60,000 nucleotides of DNA from Liolophura sinensis. Lineage: Eukaryota; Mollusca; Polyplacophora; Chitonida; Chitonidae. Under the pieces are notes generated by a model. That model worked only from the letters and a program-made list of their open reading frames with translations. It was not told where the DNA came from and ran no database searches. The DNA lies in NCBI RefSeq assembly GCF_032854445.1, contig NC_088295.1:7878501-7938500 (forward strand), read 5' to 3'. Positions 15,101 to 27,100 of this stretch are shown piece after piece (position 1 is the stretch's first letter; every line of letters starts with the position of its first letter). The position numbers and the translations under genes are program-made.

Positions 15101-18100
15101 GTCGTGCAGTGATAGCATGATAACCTATATGGAGGGGTGGAGCCACCCTACCCTGAGCAAAACAAAAATCTGGGAAAGAGCATAGTACCCGAGCCAATAC
15201 AGCTTAGGCCAGTGGTCGTGCAGTGATAGCATGATAACCTATATGGGGGGGTGGAGGCCACCCTACCCTGAGCAAAACAAAATCTGGAAAGAGCATAGTA
15301 CCCTAGCTAATACAGCTTGAGGCCAGTGGGTCGTTGCAGTGATAGCATGATAACCTATATGGAGGGGTGGAGCCACCCTACCCTGAGCAAAACAAAATCT
15401 GGAAAGAGCATAGTACCCGAGCCAATACAGCTTGAGGCCAGTGGTCGTGCAGTGATAGCACGATAACCTATATGGAGGGGTGGAGCCACCCTACCCTGAG
15501 CAAAACAAAATCTGGAAAGAGCATAGTACCCGAGCCAATACAGCTTGAGGCCAGTGGTCGTGCAGTGATAGCATGATAACCTATATGGAGGGGTGGAGCC
15601 ACCCCTACCCTGAGCAAAACAAAATCTGGAAAGAGCATAGTACCCTAGCCAATACAAGCTTGAGGCCAGTGGTCGTGCAGTGATAGCACGATAACCTATA
15701 TGGAGGGGTGGAGCCACCCTACCCTGAGCAAAACAAAATCTGGAAAGAGCATAGTACCCTAGCCAATACAGCTTGAGGCCAGTGGTCGTGCAGTGATAGC
15801 ATGATAACCTATATGGAGGGGTGGAGCCACCCTACCCTGAGCAAAACAAAATCTGGAAAGAGCATAGTACCCGAGCCAATACAGCTTGAGGCCAGTGGTC
15901 GTGCAGTGATAGCATGATAACCTATATGGAGGGGTGGAGCCACCCTACCCTGAGCAAAACAAAATCTGGAAAGAGCATAGTACCCGAGCCAATACAGCTT
16001 GAGGCCAGTGGTCGTGCAGTGATAGCATGATAACCTATATGGAGGGGTGGAGCCACCCTACCCTGAGCAAAACAAAATCTGGAAAGAGCATAGTACCCTA
16101 GCTAATACAGCTTGAGGCCAGTGGTCGTGCAGTGATAGCATGATAACCTATATGGAGGGGTGGAGCCACCCTACCCTGAGCAAAACAAAATCTGGAAAGA
16201 GCATAGTACCCGAGCCAATACAGCTTGAGGCCAGTGGTCGTGCAGTGATAGCACGATAACCTATATGGAGGGGTGGAGCCACCCTACCCTGAGCAAAACA
16301 AAATCTGGAAAGAGCATAGTACCCTAGCCAATACAGCTTGAGGCCAGTGGTCGTGCAGTGATAGCATGATAACCTATATGGAGGGGTGGAGCCACCCTAC
16401 CCTGAGCAAAACAAAATCTGGAAAGAGCATAGTACCCTAGCTAATACAGCTTGAGGCCAGTGGTCGTGCAGTGATAGCATGATAACCTATATGGAGGGGT
16501 GGAGCCACCCTACCCTGAGCAAAACAAAATCTGGAAAGAGCATAGTACCCTAGCTAATACAGCTTGAGGCCCGTGGTTGTGCAGTGATAGCATGATAACC
16601 TATATGGAGGGGTGGAGCCACCCTACCCTGAGCAAAACAAAATCTGGAAAGAGCATAGTACCCGAGCTAATACAGCTTGAGGCCAGTGGTCGTGCAGTGA
16701 TAGCATGATAACCTATATGGAGGGGTGTAGCCACCCTACCCTGAGCAAAACAAAATCTGGAAAGAGCATAGTACCCTAGCTAATACAGCTTGAGGCCAGT
16801 GGTTGTGCAGTGATAGCATGATAACCTATATGGAGGGGTGGAGCCACCCTACCCTGAGCAAAACAAAATCTGGAAAGAGCATAGTACCCTAGCCAATACA
16901 GCTTGAGGCCAGTGGTCGTGCAGTGATAGCATGATAACCTATATGGAGGGGTGGAGCCACCCTACCCTGAGCAAAACAAAATCTGGAAAGAGCATAGTAC
17001 CCTAGCTAATACAGCTTGAGGCCAGTGGTCGTGCAGTGATAGCATGATAACCTATATGGAGGGGTGGAGCCACCCTACCCTGAGCAAAACAAAATCTGGA
17101 AAGAGCATAGTACCCTAGCCAATACAGCTTGAGGCTAGTGGTCGTGCAGTGATAGCACGATAACCTATATGGAGGGGTGGAGCCACCCTACCCTGAGCAA
17201 AACAAAATCTGGAAAGAGCATAGTACCCTAGCCAATACAGCTTGATGCCAGTGGTTGTGCAGTGATAGCATGATAACCTATATGGAGGGGTGGAGCCACC
17301 CTACCCTGAGCAAAACAAAATCTGGAAAGAGCATAGTACCCTAGCCAATACAGCTTGAGGCCAGTGGTTGTGCAGTGATAGCATGATAACCTATATGGAG
17401 GGGTGTAGCCACCCTACCCTGAGGGTCCGCATATCCTAAACAGGATCTGACCAACATACACCCCATCATTCCACCATGATCCACTCATCCGCCACTGTCC
17501 TTCACCCATGCCACGGCTGTGAGGGTCGGAAAGCCCAGTTGGATGGAAAGTTAGGGTCAGACTATGAGGGCTGTTCATTAAAGATTTCCCCTCATCTACT
17601 TGCAGCTATTGTAGGAGATTGAAATCACACATGTATAATAGTACAAATCTCCACAGGTAAGGTGGTAGCTCTGAACTCATAACAGTTCTTCTGTAACAGG
17701 TCACAAGGCAGGGTAAGGTGGATAATGGAGCCTGTTGAATACAGAGCTGTCATCAGATGCTTGTACTGGAGAGGATCTACATCAGGGTAGGCCGTCAATT
17801 TGATCAAAGACACTTATGAAGACGATACCTCATCGTATGGGGTAGTCAAGAACCAGCATCATCAGTTCAAGTGTGGTCAGTCATTGGTCGAAATGGTTCC
17901 CAGGCGATCACAGTCCGCCACTGATGATGACACGATCTGCCAAGTGGAGGCCGCCATTTTAGAGTGAGTGAGTGAGTGCTTGGGGTTTAACGTCATGGTT
18001 CCCAGGCAATCACAGTCCGCCACTGATGATGACACGATCTGCCAAGTGGAGGCCGCCATTTTAGAGTGAGTGAGTGAGTGCTTGGGGTTTAACGTCATGG

Positions 18101-21100
18101 TTCCCAGGCAATCACAGTCCGCCACTGATGATGACACGATCTGCCAAGTGGAGGCCGCCGTTTTAGAGTGAGTGAGTGAGTGCTTGGGGTTTAACGTCAT
18201 GGTTCCCAGGCAATCACAGTCCGCCACTGATGATGACACGATCTGCCAAGTGGAGGCCGCCATTTTAGAGTGAGTGAGTGAGTGCTTGGGGTTTAACGTC
18301 ATGGTTCCCAGGCAATCACAGTCCGCCACTGATGATGACACGATCTGCCAAGTGGAGGCCGCCATTTTAGAGTGAGTGAGTGAGTGCTTGGGGTTTAATG
18401 TCATGGTTCCCAGGCGATCACAGTCCGCCACTGATGATGACACGATCTGCCAAGTGGAGGCCGCCATTTTAGAGTGAGTGAGTGAGTGCTTGGGGGTTTA
18501 ACGTCATGGTTCCCAGGCGATCACAGTCCGCCACTGATGATGACACGATCTGCCAAGTGGAGGCCGCCGTTTTAGAGTGAGTGAGTGAGTGCTTGGGGTT
18601 TAACGTCATGGTTCCCAGGCAATCACAGTCCGCCACTGATGATGACAGGATCTGCCAAGTGGAGGCCGCCATTTTAGAGTGAGTGAGTGAGTGCTTGGGG
18701 TTTAATGTCATGGTTCCCAGGCAATCACAGTCCGCCACTGATGATGACACGATCTGCCAAGTGGAGGCCGCCATTTTAGAGTGAGTGAGTGAGTGCTTGG
18801 GGTTTAACGTCATGGTTCCCAGGCATTCACAGTCCCGCCACTGATGATGACACGATCTGCCAAGTGGAGGCCGCCATTTTAGAGTGAGTGAGTGAGTGCT
18901 TGGGGTTTAACGTCATGGTTCCCAGGCATTCACAGTCCCGCCACTGATGATGACACGATCTGCCAAGTGGAGGCCCGCCATTTTAGACGAACGCTGCATA
19001 ACTGTTCATGAACTATCCCAAGATGTTAAGATCAGTCTGGGGTCTGTGAAAAAAATCTTCCATGACCATCTACACATGCGAAAGTTGTATGCATGATGGA
19101 TTCCCTGGTTACTCATACCTTCCAGAAGCAGGAACGAGTCACATGTTCCCAGGCTTTTTTGGCCATGTGCACAGAAACTCCAGATCCAGAGACAAAAGCC
19201 CAGTCAAAGCAATGGAAGTATTTGCACTCACCACCAGTGAAACATGGCCTTGCCAGACCCTGCCGGCATGTGATTGTCCAACTGTCCAATCACCTTATGC
19301 TCACGGTCTTTTGGGACCAGCATGAAGTAATGTTGACAGATTTCCTAGAAACGACACCTCGATTACTGGCGATTACTATGCTTCCCTAATGCAGAAATTG
19401 CTGAGAGGCCATCAAAAATGAGAGGTGTGGCATGTTAACCACAGTTGTCGGCCTCCTGCAAGATAACGCTATTGTTCACAGCTCACATGTTGCCCCGACA
19501 TGTCCTTTGTCATCCTCCTTCTCTTCAGATTTAGCTCGATCTGATTTCCACCTCTTTCCAGCCACAAAGTCATTTTCAAAGGGCAAGAACTTTCCTAACG
19601 ATGAAACACTCATATGTGACTTATGTGTGAAGTCTTGGCTTTTGACGCAACCTGCAGACTTCTACAGACAAGGCCTTTACAGCTGCCTTAAGCGAGTGTC
19701 AACCTTTGTGGTACCCGTGCAGAGAAAGACAAATAACTGTGCCCAGTTTTGTTCCTCTCTGTCCATGGGAAGTAGGTCAGGGGAAGTAGGTCAGGGGAAA
19801 TCTTTAATGAACAGCCCTTGTATACTGTACCTTCACAAAGCCGAGGGATGAGCTAACTACCGTGACACAAAATTTAACAAACAGCTCCCTACTGACCATA
19901 ATGTGTAACCACAGGATATTTTTTTTATATCATATAATAGTTCCATTAATAAAGTCACTTTCAACAAACCTGAAACTCATTGAAGAGACTTCGGTGCTTG
20001 AGCTCAGCAGCATCAAGGGAGGTAATCCCGCAGTCCCATCCTCCAAATACCTTGGTGGCCATGTACAGTCCTAGCTCTCCACTGCCATCTATGTAATTCT
20101 CCCTGTACGACTTGGACATGCTAGAAAATTCAACAGTTACTTCTTTATACAATACACATACATGGTAATGTTATTCCTATTTATAACCAGGTTAAAGTTA
20201 TTTCTTTATTTGATAAGTGTTTTACACCTTACTCATGAATATTTCACTTATACGATCGCGGCCAGCATTATGCTGGGTGGAAATCGGGCATAGCCCAAGG
20301 AAACCCATGGCAATCAGCAGGTTGCTGGCAGACCTTCCCAGCATCAGCTGGACTTGAACTCACAGCAACCGCATTTGTGCGAGACTCTTGGGTCGTTACG
20401 CTGTGCTAGCACACTAACCAACTGAGCCACGGAGGCCCCACAAGGTTAAAGAGATTTATTATTTTATGGGTATCTCCACAAACAAGTAATCTTAACTGAC
20501 TTGAAAGTGATAATAAGACATAACAGGTAAATATATCCACAGGTATAACAGGTAAGCCTAAGGCATGTTGAAATGATGACCCTCCACTAATGGTGGATGC
20601 AATAATCGCTTACCTGTAAGCCAGGATTATAAGACACAGCAGGTAATAAGCTCCACAGGTCAACAGGTAAGCATAAGGCATGTTGTAGCGGTGACCCTCC
20701 ACTAAGGTGATGTTCTGATTTATGTAATAGCCATAGTACATCTCAGTCGCTTGAAACCAGCCCTGTTTTAATAATAAACAATTGTAAAAGCAAATAGGAA
20801 TTGAACAAGTAAAAACTAAAAACGTTACTTTTTATAATAAATTGATTTTATCAATGTCAATGACAGCACCAAAGAACACCAAATAACTACACTCTAAAAT
20901 TGCTAATAATTTCCACCTATCAGCTGTTATCAAACCTGTAAAAATCTGGGGGAAACCAGATTTGCTCCTGACCTAAAGCTGTATCCAAACCAACCTGCTG
21001 GACGTTATCATACAACCTGTAAGTTTGTTATCTGAACTGAGATAGTCCTGAAGATTATAGTGGGATACTGAGACATTTGGGTTAAAACCAACAAGCAAAT

Positions 21101-24100
21101 TGACAGAATTTATTTGATTATCTCAGGTTAAGTATGCAAAACATATACATAGATCAGTCAGGCTTCCACAGCAAGATCTGAGATTTCATAACATGCACCT
21201 GCACAAAATGTTATCGAAATCAGATATCCGAGGCAGTTATTGCATGGAGAAAAATGACCAATGAGAATCAAGGAATTTATTAAAATAAATATATGGATCA
21301 GGTGGGTTTCTGAACTTTAATGATAGGTCACACAAATTCAACCTGCACACAAGTTATCAAAGTCAAACAATATCTTGAGCAGTTACAGGATTGGAAAGAA
21401 AATCTGACAGACCCAAAACATTATCCCGCTTTCATGGGCCATAATTTATCCAGCCAAATTGACAAAGCTTTCTTACCCCACCAGTTAGAATGTCTGTTCC
21501 AAAAAAGATGGTGTTGTTGACATAACCAGGAGGTTCTTGCAGCCTATAGCGAAACAACGCCTGAGGAATGATGACAAATGCTAGCGTGACAAAGAACACT
21601 GGAATGTTCAGCAAGAACAACCACTTGAGGAAACGGAAGTACGACACAACTCCAGTTCCAAAATGTCCTTCAATCTTTTTCATGTGGCCTTTCCACAGTT
21701 TCAAATAATACGTGACCTCCGCCATCTTATATCTGAAGTGTATCCACCTCTGTGTGATAAAGAAAATCAATTTTTCATGTGCCAGAATATCGCAAACGAA
21801 TATAGCAAATAATTATTAATTTCATAGAAACTAAAACAGGCAGTTATACATAAATAAACTTGTAGACTTGCTGTGACAATTTCATTCAATTCATCCACTG
21901 CTACGTTCAATTCAATGCAGTTTTTCAGCTTTATATCCTTCACCCAATGAATACAAGATTGTCTACATGGCAGAATCCAGAAATGTCCACCTGTCTATAT
22001 GACAGAGCCCAGAAATGTCTACATGGCAGAATCCAGAAATGTCTACATGGCAGAATCCAGAAATGTCCACCTGTCCACATGGCAAAATCAAGAAATGTCT
22101 ACATCAGAGAATCCAGTAATGTCCACCTGTCTATATGACAGAGCCCAGAAATGTCTACATCACAGAATCCAGTAATGTTCACCTGTCCACATGGCAAAAT
22201 CAAGAAATGTCTACATCAGAGAATCCAGTAATGTCCATCTGTCTATATGACAGAGCCCAGAAATGTCTACATCACAGAATCCAGTAATGTCCACCTGTCC
22301 ACATGGCAAAATCAAGAAATGTCTACATCACAGAATCCAGTAATGTCCACCTGTCCACATGGCAGTGCCCAGAAATGTCTACATCACAAAATCCAGTAAT
22401 GTCCACCTGTCCACATGGCAGTGCCCAGAAATGTCTACATCACAGAATCCAGTAATGTCCACCTGTCCACATGGCAGAATTCAGAAATGTATACATCACA
22501 GAATCCAGTAATGTCCACCTGTCTACATGGCAGTGCCCAGAAATGTCTACATCACAGAACCCAGTAATGTCCATCTGTCTACATGGCAGTGCCCAGAAAT
22601 GTCTACATCACAGAATCCAGTAATGTCCACCTGTCCACATGGCAAAATCAAGAAATGTATACATCACAGAATCCAGTAATGTCCACCTGTCTACATGGCA
22701 GTGCCCAGAAATGTCTACATCACAGAATCCAGTAATGTCCATCTGTCTACATGGCAGTGCCCAGAAATGTCTACATCACAGAATCCAGTAATGTCCACCT
22801 GTCCACATGGCAAAATCAAGAAATGTCTACATCACAGAATCCAGTAATGTCCATCTGTCTACATGGCAGTGCCCAGAAATGTCTACATCACAGAACCCAG
22901 TAATGTCCACCTGTCCACATGGCAGAATCCAGAAATGTATACATCACAGAATCCAGTGATGTCCACCTGTCCACATGGCAAAATCAAGAAATGTATACAT
23001 CACAGAATCCAGTAATGTCCACCTGTCTACATGGCAGTGCCCAGAAATGTCTACATCACAGAATCCAGTAATGTCCATCTGTCTACATGGCAGTGCCCAG
23101 AAATGTCTACATCACAGAATCCAGTAATGTCCACCTGTCCACATGGCAAAATCAAGAAATGTCTACATCACAGAATCCAGTAATGTCCATCTGTCTACAT
23201 GGCAGTGCCCAGAAATGTCTACATCACAGAACCCAGCAATGTCCACCTGTCCACATGGCAGAATCCAGAAATGTATACATCACAGAATCCAGTGATGTCC
23301 ACCTGTCCACATGGCAGTGCCCAGAATTGTCTACCTCACAGAATCCAGTAATGTCCACCTGTCCACATGGCAGTGCCCAGAAATGTCTACCTCACAGAAT
23401 CCAGTAATGTCCACCTGTCTACATGGCAGTGCCCAGAAATGTCTACATCACAGTATCCAGTAATGTCCACCTGTCCACATGGCAGTGCCCAGAAATGTCT
23501 ACATCACAGAATCCAGTAATGTCCACCTGTCCACATCGCAGTGCCCAGAAATGTCTACATCACAGAACCCAGTAATGTCCACCTGTCCACATGGCAGAAT
23601 CCAGAGATGTCTACATCACCGAATCCAGTAATGTCCACCTGTCTACATGGCAGTGCCCAGAATTGTCTACCTCACAGAATCCAGTAATGTCCACCTGTCT
23701 ACATGGCAGTGCCCAGAATTGTCTACCTCACAGAATCCAGTAATGTCCACCTGTCCACATGGCAGAATCCAGAAATGTCTACATCACAGAATCCAGTAAT
23801 GTCCACCTGTCTAAATGGCAGTGCCCAGAAATGTCTACATCAAAGAATCCAGTAATGTCCACCTGTCTACATGGCAGTGCCCAGAAATGTCTACATCACA
23901 GAATCCAGTAATGTCCACCTGTCCACATGGCAGTGCCCAGAAATGTCTACATCACAGAACCCAGTAATGTCCACCTGTCTACATGGCAGTGCCCAGAATT
24001 GTCTACCTCACAGAATCCAGTAATATCCACCTGTCTACATGGCAGTGCCCAGAAATGTCTACCTCACAGAATCCAGTAATGTCCACCTGTCTACATGGCA

Positions 24101-27100
24101 GTGTCCAGAAATGTCTACATCACAGAATCCAGTAATGTCCACCTGTCCACATGGCAAAATCAAGAAATGTATACATCACAGAATCCAGTAATGTCCACCT
24201 GTCTACATGGCAGAGCCCAGAAATGTCTACATCACAGAATCCAGTAATGTCCATCTGTCTACATGGCAGTGCCCAGAAATGTCTACATCACAGAACCCAG
24301 TAATGTCCGCCTGTCCACATGGCAAAATCAAGAAATGTCTACATCACAGAATCCAGTAATGTCCACCTGTCTACATGGCAGTGCCCAGAAATGTCTACAT
24401 CACAGAACCCAGTAATGTCCACCTGTCCACATGGTAGAATCCAGAAATGTCTACATCACAGAACCCAGTAATGTCCACCTGTCCACATGGCAGAATCCAG
24501 AAATGTCTACATCACAGAATCCAGTGATGTCCACCTGTCCACATGGCAGTGCCCAGAATTGTCTACCTCACAGAATCCAGTAATGTCCACCTGTCCACAT
24601 GGCAGTGCCCAGAAATGTCTACCTCACAGAATCCAGTAATGTCCACCTGTCTACATGGCAGTGCCCAGAAATGTCTACATCACAGTATCCAGTAATGTCC
24701 ACCTGTCTACATGGCAGTGCCCAGAAATGTCTACATCACAGAATCCAGTAATGTCCACCTGTCCACATCGCAGTGCCCAGAAATGTCTACATCACAGAAC
24801 CCAGTAATGTCCACCTGTCCACATGGCAGAATCCAGAGATGTCTACATCACAGAATCCAGTAATGTCCACCTGTCTACATGGCAGTGCCCAGAATTGTCT
24901 ACCTCACAGAATCCAGTAATGTCCACCTGTCTACAGGGCAGTGCCCAGAATTGTCTACCTCACAGAATCCAGTAATGTCCACCTGTCCACATGGCAGAAT
25001 CAAGAAATGTCTACATCACAGAATCCAGTAATGTCCACCTGTCTAAATGGCAGTGCCCAGAAATGTCTACATCAAAGAATCCAGTAATGTCCACCTGTCT
25101 ACATGGCAGTGCCCAGAAATGTCTACATCACAGAATCCAGTAATGTCCACCTGTCTACATGGCAGTGCCCAGAAATGTCTACATCACAGAACCCAGTAAT
25201 GTCCACCTGTCTACATGGCAGTGCCCAGAATTGTCTACCTCACAGAATCCAGTAATGTCCACCTGTCTACATGGCAGTGCCCAGAAATGTCTACCTCACA
25301 GAATCCAGTAATGTCCACCTGTCTACATGGCAGTGTCCAGAAATGTCTACATCACAGTATCCAGTAATGTCCACCTGTCTACATGGCAGTGCCCAGAAAT
25401 GTCTACATCACAGAATCCAGTAATGTCCACCTATCCACATGGCAGTGCCCAGAAATGTCTACATCACAGAATCCAGTAATGTCCACCTATCTATATCACA
25501 GAACCCTGAAATTCCTATTTCACAGAATCCTAAAATATCTGCTTTTCTACAACACAGAACCTGAAAATCTTACATACATTATATAAGACAGAAATGTCTA
25601 CATATTTTTTTATTACAGAACCCCAAAATGTCCACCTGTCTACGTCAAAAAACCCAGAAATGTTTATATCACAAATCCCAGAAATGTCTATCTGTCTATA
25701 TCACAGAACCCAGAAATATCTACATTACTAAATGCAGATCTGCCTGTAAAGAGGTTCTCTGTACATAGATTTCTACTCAACATGTAAGAGTAGATCAAAA
25801 AAGACATGGGAAATACCAACCAAAGAAATACTGTATTTCTGATGTTTCCACCAGCTGACATGGCGCGCTTTTCGCTTGGATGTCATTTTCCGGCTGAAAA
25901 TACCAAAACAAATACTACAAACTTGGGACCACGTAAAATCTTTATTAGATAATCAATTTTTATGCATAAAATAATAATAATATCTTTATTTATCGAAGGT
26001 AGCTCAGTCAAATTAATGATGAAACTGTTCTTTCGCAGAGAAAACAAATATATAGGGAAAATGTACTTCAAAAAATACATAAATATATATAAAACAAATT
26101 TAAGCACCATGTAGTTTGAAAAGAGAAGCTATATACATTTATATATACAAAAAGCAACACAATCCGTCTTCTGAAGATCCACAATGTATTGTATAAATTT
26201 GTCACCAGACTGCCCAACACTTTCTGTACATTTAACCTCTAAGAGCTTGAATACCATCAATGCCTCCTCCAAGATTACCCTCACCGAAGCTGTTTCTTGT
26301 AACTGAGCGTGGCAGCAGTTGTCTCCCGTAGTACAGTATTCAGTTGAACATCGTCCTCCAAGTCTGCATCTGAATCCCCTGCTTCATTAGCCATCGCTGT
26401 CAGTATGTCCTCCACATCCAAGTCTTTGGGAATGTGGGACAAGGTCGCATACTTACTGCGTCTTGACTTACGATCTCTTAGATGGTTGTCTGCACCGGCT
26501 TTGCTGGCAAGCTCCTCTGTTAATATGATTAACCATTATAGCAGTTAATGTTAGCCAATAATCCTAAAAACTTTGTTATGGCTAAAGTTTTAGCACATCA
26601 ATTTTAAAAATTTCCTTTCACATCAAAGTGCAAACAAGTAAAATCATACAATGGTATTGAGGCCAGTCTTATGTTAATCTTACTGTATACCGGGAGAGAC
26701 TTAACTGAAACTGTGACTGTGCAGTCTCCTACCTGGACGGTGACTTGGCAGCTCCTTGATAAGTTCTGCAGTGCCTCTCTCCCTCTGTGTTGCCCATGTT
26801 CGACCGTTTTCTCCTTCAGTGTTTTCGTTGTTAGCAGCTGGATTCACTGCCAGGCAATCCAGAACACGCATGTGAAATATGTGTACTTCATGGGTGGCCG
26901 TGTAGCCATTTGATTGTTTTGACCATTAGATGTACACACAATACATACTATAATACTCAAGTTCTAAACCAAGTAACTGTAGAATACAATCAGACATTTT
27001 CACATCATACAACTACTGTAGTTCCTCATTTATTTATTTATTTATTTGATTGGTGTTTTACGCTGTACTCAAGAATATTTCACTTATACGACGGCGGCCA

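Larger units (their letters stand above)
17565..19820 (+). mobile_element. Decayed mariner-like DNA transposon
   Basis: Inverted ends of 28 bp (17565-17592 and 19793-19820) match at 26 positions and are flanked by TA at 17563 and 19821. Inside, broken pieces read like a mariner transposase: EYRAVIRCLYWRG near 17735, VHELSQDVKISLGSVKKI near 19000, QSKQWKY near 19205, TVFWDQHEVMLTDFL near 19310, QDNAIVHSSHV near 19460, and SDFHLFPATKSF near 19540. In-frame stops and altered catalytic motifs show it is dead. A satellite has expanded in the N-terminal part. Confidence 0.9.

Noticed and set aside
15012-15717. Open frames in the 113 bp satellite
   Set aside because: They arise where local one-base indels remove the usual stops; the same unit elsewhere is closed in all useful frames.
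17877-18813. Long minus-strand open frames of 196 and 114 residues with a 34-residue repeat
   Set aside because: They exist only because the 102 bp satellite is a multiple of three and happens to lack stops in that frame; the DNA is mariner plus SINE tail.
21950-25505. CRISPR-like array
   Set aside because: Units are contiguous, with no unique spacers, in a eukaryotic intron; ordinary minisatellite.
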